Below are positions 11,643 to 21,156 of a stretch of 64,000 nt of DNA, piece after piece. The stretch covers positions 353,018-417,017 of the forward strand of contig MNCI01026977.1 in assembly GCA_015680685.1 (NCBI GenBank). Reading direction: 5' to 3'. The DNA is from Gnetum montanum (taxonomy: Eukaryota; Streptophyta; Gnetopsida; Gnetales; Gnetaceae). The notes beneath the pieces are model-generated. The model did no database searches, had not been told where the DNA came from, and worked only from the letters and a program-made list of their open reading frames with translations. The stretch's first letter is position 1; each line of letters opens with the position of its first letter. The translations under genes were made by a program, and so were the position numbers.

Positions 11643-13790
11643 TTTCATTAATAATTAATAAGGGTGTTATACTATCCTTCGAAGTTCAAGAGATGCTAGG
11701 TTAGAAAAGGAAGTTCACTTTTGAATAATTAATGAAGCATGAAAATGATTAACAACACCAATATCAAGGACCTTTGAAACCATTCTCAAATTAACATATT
11801 CTACAAAGAAAAATGAGTTTGATAAATAGCGTACATGGATAACATCTAAACTTTGATCTTTTCAAACTAGATTTAAATGACTCAAAAATCTTGAGTAACA
11901 AGTTAAATAATCCAAAATTTGCATGAAATAATACCTTTCAAAATTTTCCTAAGCAATAGATTCATATAGGCTCACAATACTATGTTAGCCTAGTAGTAAG
12001 GATCTTGGCCTAGCAACCTATCATAGCCTAAGAATTTATAAGGTTTAGTTATTAAATTCAATACATATGATTAATTATTTAATGTTGGTAGATGTATTTT
12101 AATGAATTAGCTCTAATATTCTTGGTTAAATCATAGAATTGCATTGTTGTCACCACTATCATTATTGTTATTATTCTTCTTCTTGTTGTTACTAGTTTCC
12201 TACATGAGTGAATGCAATGTACTTGCTAGGATGTTTTGATAAAGTTTTTTATCCTTTATTTTACTATTGTTGGAGCTTAGTCATAGATTTACTTTATATT
12301 TTATGATTAAATGTTGAAATTCTATTAGCCCATGAAGTTTTTCTTTTGTTAGTTATCATGTCTTTACAAGTATTTAGCTATGCATATTTACTTCTTTATG
12401 TACATTTATGCTTTATTATGCACATCTAGTTATACAACTTTTATTTTATTATGCACATATGCTTATATAATACCCTCTTCATGTAGTAATTATGGACACT
12501 GATTCTACCTAGACCATATCCCTTGTTACCTTTTGTGTTTAAACTAAGATTCAGAGTGTTCTTTAGTGGGACCCACCCCATGGGAACAAGGGTTATTAGA
12601 TAGATTTCCTACCATGGATTTTGATTCTTAAGTTCATGTGAGGCTATGGATTTGGTTGAGACCATGGCACTGAGCAGTTGAGTCTAGTGGTGTGTGGTGA
12701 GGCATAGTTAAGACCTATCCTTCTAATGATACATGTACCTCGACCGTTGAGGATGTTAATATTGAGGCTATTGCCAAGACCTGGCCATGAGTGACTTGTT
12801 TGGGGTCATGAGGCTAATCTAATGCTAATAGTGAGATTATTCCAAGACCTATCGGTGAGTTCCTTTAGTAGTGAGGATAACCAAGACCTAGCCTTTGGAG
12901 ATGCCTAGATAAAATATATGTTCCTTGGCTTTTAGTTGAACAATTTATGATATCTTTGGACATCAAATAATTAAATAATTAAAATACACATTCTATGGAT
13001 TTTATTTGAATTTTTAGAAAACTTGTGGTGTTTTTAGACCTTGAAACATTTTTGAATATTTATTTGGAAATCTTCACCTAGGTCATAACTTAAGACTTTT
13101 GGCCCAAAACCTTTATACTCCATGAAGAGGAAAATATAATAATCTTTCTTATTTGAGGAGTTCCAACTCCTCCTACGCTATGATGTAGAGAGCCCAAAGT
13201 AAGCAAGGAAATGTCGAAAGAGGGACATAGGACAAAAGATGGATCACATATGTACAAGATGGATCCTCTCAACTTGAAAAATAATTTTTGTATATTTTTT
13301 ATTTTTGTAAAATAAAAACCTTGTACACTTCTTGGATATTTTAGTCATGTACCTATTTTGGTGAATAAATAAGAAAGTATGATATATATGAATTTTCCGT
13401 TTGTGTCATTTGGACCATGAGATTGCAAGGAACATTTTTCATTTTGATAGGTACTATTTTAATATTATTTGTTAAAGAAAATTTAATATTATTTGTTCAA
13501 GAAAATTTAATATTATTTGTTATATAGCAATATTTTATTATTTAATTTGGTAAAATTAAAATACAAATAACTTTATTCGTAGGTGTTTAATTGAGATGAA
13601 ACAAGTGTCGTTGGGATCAATGTTTTACACACTATTTTATGATGCAACTAGTGGCTTTTTGTTTAAGTGGGCTTAGGGAGAGCCTTAGGGGTGGGAGGGG
13701 GTTGGTGGGGGTGTGTGGGTTGTTATTGGAACTTGAAATAATTGAAACATAGATACACCCCAAGATTTATAGAAGTTGATAACATAGTGC
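11643..13790. repeat. Compound repeat R, copy 1: LTR-like block of unidentified family
   Basis: It starts near AATAAGGGTGTTATA and is collinear with 45115-45307 plus 58175-59514 (copy 2, interrupted by B). Its 3' half (about 12540-13650) is also present at 43780-44860. The text is LTR-like: it has repeated phrases of the type AGTGAGG..AACCAAGACC, a GTGGGACCC segment and AT-rich flanks, and it lacks coding frames. I cannot name the family. Relative to copy 1, copy 2 lacks about 12555-13000. Confidence 0.6.
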
Positions 13791-13870
13791 TATCTAGTAG
13801 AATCAACCCTATGACCTAGGGTTACTAGGCCAAGACCTGTACCACTAAGCTAATACCTCATTGTTTGGGC
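13791..13870 (-). repeat. tRNA-derived SINE-like promoter head, copy 1
   Basis: On the minus strand TAGCTTAGTGGT (13841-13852) resembles the Pol III A box TAGCTCAGTGGT of tRNAs. GGGTTGATTC (13800-13809) lies about 32 bp further on, resembling the B box GGTTCGATTC. Both boxes with this spacing are typical of plant SINE heads. The segment lies between two similar 37-bp direct repeats (13721-13758 and 13888-13925). No poly-A tail is obvious, so this may be only a fragment. Confidence 0.45.
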
Positions 13871-14781
13871 TTATCATGTAAGGGGTGTTAGAATTTGAAA
13901 TAAGTGAAACATAGGTACCATAAAATTTTTACTTTTTAGCTCCAAAATTTGTAAGCATGCATAAAAATTTGTGTGAACATGTAGTGTTGAATCAAAAGAT
14001 GGCTAAGCATGCCCCACATTTTCTTATAAAATTTCAATGCTATCATGGGAGTGGCCTCAAGGTTACCTTGGGCAGCTTAGAAGTAAACCCATTATGCATT
14101 GGGAATTCACAACGGAAAGCTTATTTAACCTTTAAAATAATTAGCGCCTTAAAGTGGTTGGTAAAAAATACTTTAACATCAAAAAGCTGAGCACAAGGCT
14201 ATTTGGAATGCACATGAAATTTAATGCAACATTAACAAAATCTGTACAGTACCATAACATAACAAAAGGGGTGCCACAGTTCCTGTGGCCTTGCCTGTAG
14301 ACATGGAGGCTTCTGCGGCATTGTCTAGGTTCAAATCATCGATGTTTGGGGTCCTGGGTGGAAGAGGAGATGTTGATTCAAAATCGGATTGGATATTCAG
14401 TGTAATAAATAGTGTTATATTTTTATTGATTTTTAAAGTTTACTATATTGTTTATTATTTATTCTGATCGGAAAACTCAATTTTCTATATTCGATTTTCT
14501 ACTCTAAGTGAGCTCTTGGATGAAAAAATTTGATTTTTAAAGTTTACTATATTATTTATTATTTATTCTGATGCTAACAAAACTCAATTTTCTATACTGG
14601 GTTTTCCACTCTAAGTGAGCTCTTGGATGAAAAAAATTGGAAATTGCAGGTACCAACATGAGTGGATATAATGCTAATGATTTGAATCCAATTCTTTTAC
14701 ATCAATTTATTCAGATTTTTCCCGTCAGATCGGGATTCAAATTTTTCCAATCGGATCCTATCCGATTTTTCAATCTATGAC
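13871..14781. repeat. Compound repeat R, copy 1: segment before the copia LTR
   Basis: 13888-14097 matches 59612-59885 of copy 2. The stretch 14098-14781 is absent from copy 2, where the matching sequence runs straight into the copia LTR. No gene is recognisable. Two short ATG frames (13957-14190 and 14285-14467) have no family resemblance that I can see and are not called. Confidence 0.5.
14428..14638. repeat. Tandem duplication, 104-bp unit
   Basis: GATTTTTAAAGTTTACTATA begins at 14428 and again at 14532. Both units run through CTCTAAGTGAGCTCTTGG to a short A-rich end. The units differ by a few substitutions, and the block is missing in copy 2 of the compound repeat. Confidence 0.85.
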
Positions 14782-15400
14782 TGGTGTCCTTGCAGTTCCT
14801 ATTGGATCTGCCACCATTGTTTGGTGCTCTTGTTATTATTGCTGCTACAATTTTTTGCCTGCCGTTGCGGCCTTGCAGTTCTACTGCTGCAGCACCGCAA
14901 ATTATGGTGTTGCTATGCCATTGCCGATTGAATCTTGTTGCTGCACCGATCTAGTTACTGCTACTGCGCTGTTGTTATTTGTTGTACCGTTCCAACACCG
15001 ATCTTGCTTTCGCTCTGCAGCTTTGTTACTGCTACACGTCTGTAGCTGTTCTGTCGCTACACGGCCGATCTCACTATTGCTGCACCGTTGTGTGGCCGAT
15101 CCTGCTGCCGCTACGCTGATACACCACCGACCTTACTTCTGCTACGCCAACAGCCATCAGCAAACACGGGTATGTTTTCCCTTTATTGGTGAGATCCTTT
15201 TAATAGTCGTCTTTTTTGTCGTTCTGTTGGGCAAGAGCTGCGCAATCTGTCGCGCTCTTGGTTAGCACTGCGTTTAGATCTGCTAGTTCTGCCAGCACCC
15301 GCAATCCAACCACGCGATCCGTTGCCCTGGTGGTGGGCACTGCGGTATTGTACGTTACTGTCAGTTGCTCGCAAGAAGCTCTGGTAATTTGCTGAATACA
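14782..15400 (+). repeat. Ty1/copia-type LTR, copy 1
   Basis: It begins TGGTGTCCTTGCAG and ends GCTGAATACA, directly before TGGTATCTCTGAACC, which resembles the usual copia primer site TGGTATCAGAGC for initiator-Met tRNA. The segment is rich in CTG/TGC triplets and CpG compared with its surroundings. The same LTR occurs at 59887-60531. No 3' partner is present in the window. The left boundary rests on the TG...CA rule and on the junction with copy 2. Confidence 0.6.
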
Positions 15401-16184
15401 TGGTATCTCTGAACCTGTCCTGCCTCGGGTACTGCGATGGTCAAATACTGTAAATCCTGGTGTTAAATTTTTGTGTAATAAAGTGTTGAGTTGGATAAGA
15501 AGTAAATAATTTGTTTTTGTTTATATTACCCACCGTATCATAACCTTGCATTTTTCGATATTGCTATCTTTGAACCATTGGTTTATATCTCATTTCATAT
15601 ATGATCTTTATCTTTATTAAAGATTATCTTTTTTTTTTGGCTAATAATGGTTTTTGGTATTTATGCAGTTTTCCTTAGACTTCATGGAACTTAACCATAA
15701 TAATGGTTTTTTGGTATCTACGCAATTTTCCTTAGACTTCATGGAACTTTACCATAATTATCATCATTGTTTTAATCCTTTGGCCAAGTGGGAATATTTT
15801 TTAACTTTTCCTCATGGCTATAATTCATCATTCTATGATGTATAGATATGAAATGTAATTTATTCATTTAGGATGTATTATTATTTGACCCCTTGGCCAA
15901 GTGGGAGAATCTTGATGCAATGTAATAATCTCAATTGTATAAAATGATGCTAATGTTCCTTAGCCTTGTGCAGTAATTTGGGAAAAATAGTTTTTCCATT
16001 TTTTTATTTTTATTATTGTGCTTGATTAAGAGAAGTATGTATTATTTATATAATGTGATTTTAAGCTTAGCGATATTTCCTTTATATTTATGATGCCATA
16101 TTGTCTAGGATCTTAGTTGCAATATTTATGTGTATACATGCACATTGATATTTATAATCCTTTCGCATTGTCTTTAACATGGTC
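15401..16184 (+). other. Copia primer-binding site and leader, copy 1
   Basis: The initiator-Met-type primer site lies at 15401-15415, followed by about 770 bp of AT-rich leader to the gag ATG at 16185. The leader is collinear with 60532-61210. A 56-bp tandem duplication sits at 15643-15754 (unit start AATAATGG at 15643 and 15699). Copy 2 has the single version at about 60826. Confidence 0.6.
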
Positions 16185-16223
16185 ATGGCCTCAAAACAAA
16201 TTGTCGCTCACCTTAATAATGGT
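16185..16223 (+). pseudogene. Copia gag, first 13 codons (interrupted by element C)
   Basis: ATG at 16185 starts MASKQIVAHLNNG, a Ty1/copia Gag N-terminus, and is split by element C after ATGGT (16219-16223). The reading continues after C at 24966. The uninterrupted version is at 61211. Confidence 0.8.
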
Positions 16224-17061
16224 TGATGAGTCATAAATTTGTTGGCTGCAATATCGCACACGTGATATCACGGATGCGATATCACAGCCTAGACGCGATA
16301 TCGCAACCTACTTTCTCATCAATAAATAAGAAGTAGGCAGAGTTAGTGGGAATAAGTTTTAGTTTCTAGTTAAGGTCAGTAGTTTTGTAGAGTCACTTTG
16401 TTAGTTTTCCTCTCAACCCTTTTCTCCCAATGCATGCCTATAGTGTGGTGATTTTAATTGTACGACATCCTTATTTGAGTGTGACATACTTGGACATGCA
16501 CATGACCAAAAATAAAGATCGAGATTACTTCATCATTGCAACATTCACTTAGTTTAATTATTTAATTTTTATTGTTATTTACTGCTTTCATAGTTAATAT
16601 CTCTCTACCTTTATCTCGTAGTAATGCAGAATGAGTACGACTTAATCACGAGCATTTAAGTGTGACTACTTGGTAACCCAGTAACATACTTAGGCCATGC
16701 ATTTGGTAATCCTAGTGGTAGTCATGCACGAGGTCGAAGATGTGTACGGATGATTAAGGAATGGATGCTCATTGCACTTAGGCTAGTTAGATTCTCTCTC
16801 ACTCACTCTCTCCTAGCTTAGTTCAGATTATTTCCCATTGTCTCTAGGAGTAGCATTAATATAGGAACACATTATAGACCTCACTCTAGACTAAACCATA
16901 CGTGACAAAGTTAACATTAGTCCATATGGGAAGACAGCGAACGATGATCTAAGGCTAACTATCTAGATATCACAACTAGTTCGTCTGCGGAGTTCGATCC
17001 GATCATGCATGAAACACTCGTATTCGTATGGTTGAGTGTAGGGGTACCTCGCCACTCGTCA
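16224..17061 (+). repeat. Element C 5' LTR
   Basis: It starts TGATGAGTCATAAATTTG and ends GGTACCTCGCCACTCGTCA. U3 (about 16250-16310) has four variants of the palindrome GCGATATCGC, followed by a TATA box (AATAAATAAG near 16320). R/U5 contains CTTATTTGAGTGTGAC and AATAAAGATCGAG near 16510. Confidence 0.92.
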
Positions 17062-17080
17062 TTGGCGTCATTGCCGGGGA
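17062..17080 (+). promoter_or_regulatory. Element C primer-binding site (tRNA-Asp)
   Basis: TTGGCGTCATTGCCGGGGA follows the LTR end directly. Apart from two mismatches it is complementary to the 3' end of tRNA-Asp. It is the best preserved primer site in the window and defines the family. Confidence 0.85.
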
Positions 17081-17194
17081 CGGTGCTAGTTATCTAGATT
17101 AGTTATATCATACAAGGTCGTTGTATAGGAATTAACGATATATCTTTTAGGAAGAAATAATTACAAAAAGTCACATACAAATTCACACACAATC

Positions 17195-18862
17195 ATGCCT
17201 CTCCTACAAGACTATGACAATGCCACAACTAGTGCGGTAGTTCATTGGAGAACCAGTGAAGTATATGACAATGAAGATTTGAGTACGCAATCTGAAGTAG
17301 GGGTTTCTTATAAACATAAATGAAGGCAACATCATCCCAACACACGAAAGCATAACTTACTCAATGACAATGAACCCCTACTAGCCACTACAAGCCTAAC
17401 ACAAATACAAGAGGTTGTTCAAATCTCCCATAGGCATCGTAAAGAGAGCCGCTTACCCAGGCTCAATTTAAACAACTTTCCCAATTTCTCAGGAGGCTAT
17501 GACTTAGATGCGCAACAACATTTACAAGCCTTCTACGATGCCTGTGCATGGACCAACATTAAAAACGGTTGGCAAAGACTCAAGCTCTTTCCTATGACAC
17601 TCATTGGCCAAGCAAAAGTATGGTATAAATCGTTAAAACCAAATTCAATACAATGTTGGCCAACAATGGTAGAACTCTTTAACGAAAGATATCAAACCTA
17701 CACAAGAGTGTCGGCCTTGAGGAAACAAATCCAGGAGTGGAAACAAGCACAACATGAACCCTTGGACATGGCCTTAGAAAGATATTATGCACTGTTAAAT
17801 AACTGTCCAAGCCATGAGTTCTCCAAGGAAAGGCTAATGTACCATATCATTGATGGGCTTCGTGATGCAACAAGAGAAACCCTAGGGATGTATTCCCAAG
17901 GTCAACTATACGAACTACAAACCCATCAATTCCAAGAGCTTATTAAGCGGGTAGCAAAAGAAGAAGGAGAAATGGCTAGATGGAAGAGTGTTGAAAAACA
18001 TCAACAGGACCAAAATCTCAACTTAATAGAGGTCCATAACCATAAAAAGGAGAAATCAACCTATCTCAAGGAGGAAGAACCATCTTTGCTAGTATAACAA
18101 TCATTAGAGGAAGTCAAGGCAGATCAATAAGATGTTGGAATGGACACATAAAAAGTGTGGAGAATATATCGATATTATTGGAGATAGAGTTTTGAAAACC
18201 CGAGAAGCAGGACAAAGTATCATTAGACAATTGAAAAGAAGGGATGAAGAAGATAAGAGCTCAACGGTCAATCATACATATGAATGCAACATTTGCCTGT
18301 ACGATCACCCCAAGGGCCAATGCCCAATCTTGTTATACTTGTATGAGCATTGGGGAAACACATTACACCCAGAGTTCATATAGAGATACTATGTTCGATC
18401 ACAGTGGCAACAATCTCAGTCGTGGGGGAAGTCATCCCTAAACTAGAGATACCCTTCATACCATCCGAATCCAAATGCTTATCTTGTTCAACATCCTGTT
18501 TCTCCAACTAGGTCAACATACTCTATCTCGCTACATTATCATTCTCCTCAATACTATCAGCCCATGTTCTCAACACAACCACTGCCTTGTGGACCTTACA
18601 CTTCTCCTAAATTTCAACATTCTCATCGTTTTTCTCCTTCTACATCGCCACCAGCTGTTACTGAAGTGTCTGCACCATAGTAGCAACCCACGAACATTAC
18701 TTGTGCTGCTATTGCCAACAATAGTGAGAGACCTCATCGACATTGAAAGCGTCCCTTCTTTCGACATGACCATAGGAAGGGACAACACAGTTCCGAGGCC
18801 ACTGCATTCTCCAACTCAGCACAAGTCCAACACTATGGTGCATCCTTCTCTTCGAACCCAAC
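17195..18862 (+). pseudogene. Element C gag (ends in assembly gap)
   Basis: ATG at 17195 (MPLLQDYDN) opens a frame interrupted by one TGA at about 17321 and then open to 18097. The capsid-like gag domain spans about codons 95-280: NFPNFSGGYDLDAQQHLQAF, WQRLKLFPMTLIGQAKVWY, QIQEWKQAQHEPLD, YYALLNNCPSHEFSKERL and RVAKEEGEM. After a TAA and a frameshift, 18132-18383 carries the zinc knuckle CNICLYDHPKGQC (CX2CX3HX4C). A Pro/Ser-rich tail runs into the N gap at 18863. This is the best preserved Gag here. Confidence 0.88.
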
Positions 18863-19480
18863 NNNNNNNNNNNNNNNNNNNNNNNNNNNNNNNNNNNNNN
18901 NNNNNNNNNNNNNNNNNNNNNNNNNNNNNNNNNNNNNNNNNNNNNNNNNNNNNNNNNNNNNNNNNNNNNNNNNNNNNNNNNNNNNNNNNNNNNNNNNNNN
19001 NNNNNNNNNNNNNNNNNNNNNNNNNNNNNNNNNNNNNNNNNNNNNNNNNNNNNNNNNNNNNNNNNNNNNNNNNNNNNNNNNNNNNNNNNNNNNNNNNNNN
19101 NNNNNNNNNNNNNNNNNNNNNNNNNNNNNNNNNNNNNNNNNNNNNNNNNNNNNNNNNNNNNNNNNNNNNNNNNNNNNNNNNNNNNNNNNNNNNNNNNNNN
19201 NNNNNNNNNNNNNNNNNNNNNNNNNNNNNNNNNNNNNNNNNNNNNNNNNNNNNNNNNNNNNNNNNNNNNNNNNNNNNNNNNNNNNNNNNNNNNNNNNNNN
19301 NNNNNNNNNNNNNNNNNNNNNNNNNNNNNNNNNNNNNNNNNNNNNNNNNNNNNNNNNNNNNNNNNNNNNNNNNNNNNNNNNNNNNNNNNNNNNNNNNNNN
19401 NNNNNNNNNNNNNNNNNNNNNNNNNNNNNNNNNNNNNNNNNNNNNNNNNNNNNNNNNNNNNNNNNNNNNNNNNNNNNNNN
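18863..19480. other. Assembly gap (618 N)
   Basis: A run of N in the middle of element C. Sequence on the left is the gag C-terminal tail. Sequence on the right (19481 on) resembles the post-integrase noncoding region of B. ORFs drawn across it are meaningless. Its true length may be several kb if pol was present. Confidence 0.99.
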
Positions 19481-20600
19481 CCACTCATCCATTCTACAAA
19501 TAAGAGGTTCTGTTTGAGGGTACAATGATATTCTTAACATTTTTAAACCTTAAAATTAATTTTGTGTTCATTGTACCCAAAATGAAGAAGGATTGATCAA
19601 GAGAGAATGATTAGGGTGTGACATCAAGGGGACTTGCGGATTCTCTTTGGCGACATTTGTGGGAGTTATCAGGCAACGTGGTTGTACTAAGATCCTTGTA
19701 GATATAACGCAAAATGGGAGTAAGAGTAATTAAAAGGCACTCAAAATCCAATGCTATTTTAGGGGGTCCCACTAGAAAGACATGCACCCATGCTTGAAGG
19801 TTTGCGGCTTCTCTGGATTCAGCAATCGAAAAAAAGAGAATGAAAAAAAAAACAAAGGAAGTGCCACAAAGCAAAAATCACTGCTCCCTTGAACAAAATG
19901 CTAAGTGATCATACGCCTTATTATTCTGGTACTCTCATAGTCGCTCATCATGGGATGAAACAATGTGGTTTCACTGATCAAAGGAATGGACTTGGTCCTG
20001 ATCTTGGAATGATGGGTTAATGACACATTAATCATGCTTTACACATAGGAATCACTGTGTCCTAGGTCAGTTACCTCATGTCCCAATCTCTACAGTCCCT
20101 TCTATAGTCCATCTCATCTTGCTGTTCATGTAATTGTAGCTCATGTCTCATATAGCATAGAATTCTTACCTCATTTCGGTGATACTTACATGTGTGTGTT
20201 TTGTGGAACCAATGTGGATTACATTTAACCCTTCTAGTGCCCACGGACACTTTTAAGTGTGATTACGCAAGGGCATTGCGTTGGGGAGGATCCACTTGCA
20301 TAATTTTTGTAATTTGCACTCATAACACATCTTCCACACACTATTTATTACCCTCAGCATATCTTCAAAAATGTTCTTTCCCTTATTACTACCCCTCTAA
20401 TTCAAACGTTCCTATAAACCATTATATAGCCTTTTTCCCTCCCTTACCACCTGAGGCCCTTATTGATACATTCCACACCATCATAATTATTCGTGCCTTC
20501 AAGAACTAGTTAAATTACCTTGAAACCCTTAACACTTGTCCACATGTCCTTAACTTCCATCGCAATTTCAAGAAAATCTTAAAAATTTGATATCCTTCAT
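19481..20600 (+). other. Element C noncoding region after the gap
   Basis: No credible coding frame. 19612-19660 (AGGGTGTGAC..AAGGGGACTT) resembles 52866-52900 in B. 20275-20300 (TGGGGAGGATCCACTTGCAT) resembles 53633-53660 in B. This therefore corresponds to the spacer between integrase and the 3' ORF. Confidence 0.6.
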
Positions 20601-20606
20601 TGTGCC

Positions 20607-20684
20607 CTAATATCGATAGGTCATGATACCGCGTATGTGATATTGCGGTCGACACGATATCACGTTACAAAAAACCTATATATA
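20607..20684 (+). promoter_or_regulatory. Element C internal promoter-like segment before the 3' ORF
   Basis: It contains degenerate GATATC-type motifs (AATATCGATA at 20610, GTGATATTGCGG at 20637, CACGATATCACG at 20653) followed by a TATA box TATATATA at 20677-20684. This arrangement copies the element's LTR U3, where GATATC palindromes precede a TATA box. The 3' ORF ATG lies 473 bp downstream of the TATA box. Promoter function is inferred and not shown. Confidence 0.5.
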
Positions 20685-20856
20685 CATGATCCTCCCCGCA
20701 CCACTTGCCATCATTTTCAACTATTCACATGTGGGAGTTTTTCAAATTTCTCTCTACAACTTGCAATTGCACGTTCCTTGGTTTCATACCTATATCTCGC
20801 TTGGTAGTTCTCCGATTTTCATTTTGTTTGAACCTACTTGAACCTAGAGTGTTTAG

Positions 20857-20876
20857 CTTAGTCATGGGGGAGGGGC
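20857..20876 (+). promoter_or_regulatory. Polypurine-like motif upstream of the 3' ORF (C)
   Basis: CTTAGTCATGGGGGAGGGGC lies about 300 bp before the 3' ORF start. B has a similar TCGTGGGGGTT at about 54129, also about 300 bp before its ORF. The motif resembles the 3' polypurine tract TTCAGTCGTGGGGGTA. Confidence 0.4.
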
Positions 20877-21156
20877 ACACACCAAATAGCGCATAATTTT
20901 TTTGTAATTTTTCATCACCTGAAAGACATTATCAAGGGTAATTAGCTATGAAATGAAGGATAAGTGTGTCAAAAATAATTTCATCCCCTTACACCGAAAA
21001 ATTTGATTTGAAAACCACCTAAGAAAAAAGGACTAAATATTATAATGTTTTGGGAAACATCACATGGAGATAAAATAAATTCATTAAGGAAAGAAGTAAG
21101 GTATAACCTAACTTTGGAAAACAACCTTACTAACGATTAGCCCCGTGTGATTGCAA

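Noticed and set aside
13957-14190. 77-codon frame in the compound repeat (MHKNLCEHVVLNQ start)
   Set aside because: The copy 2 version diverges in frame and joins the copia LTR. No family resemblance recognised.
14777-15265. 162-codon Cys/Tyr/Leu-rich frame
   Set aside because: It lies inside a CTG/TGC-rich copia LTR. Copy 2 breaks the frame, and other phases are equally open.
18475-19540. Long ORFs of 222-342 codons crossing the N gap
   Set aside because: The Ns contain no stops by construction, so these frames are artefacts.
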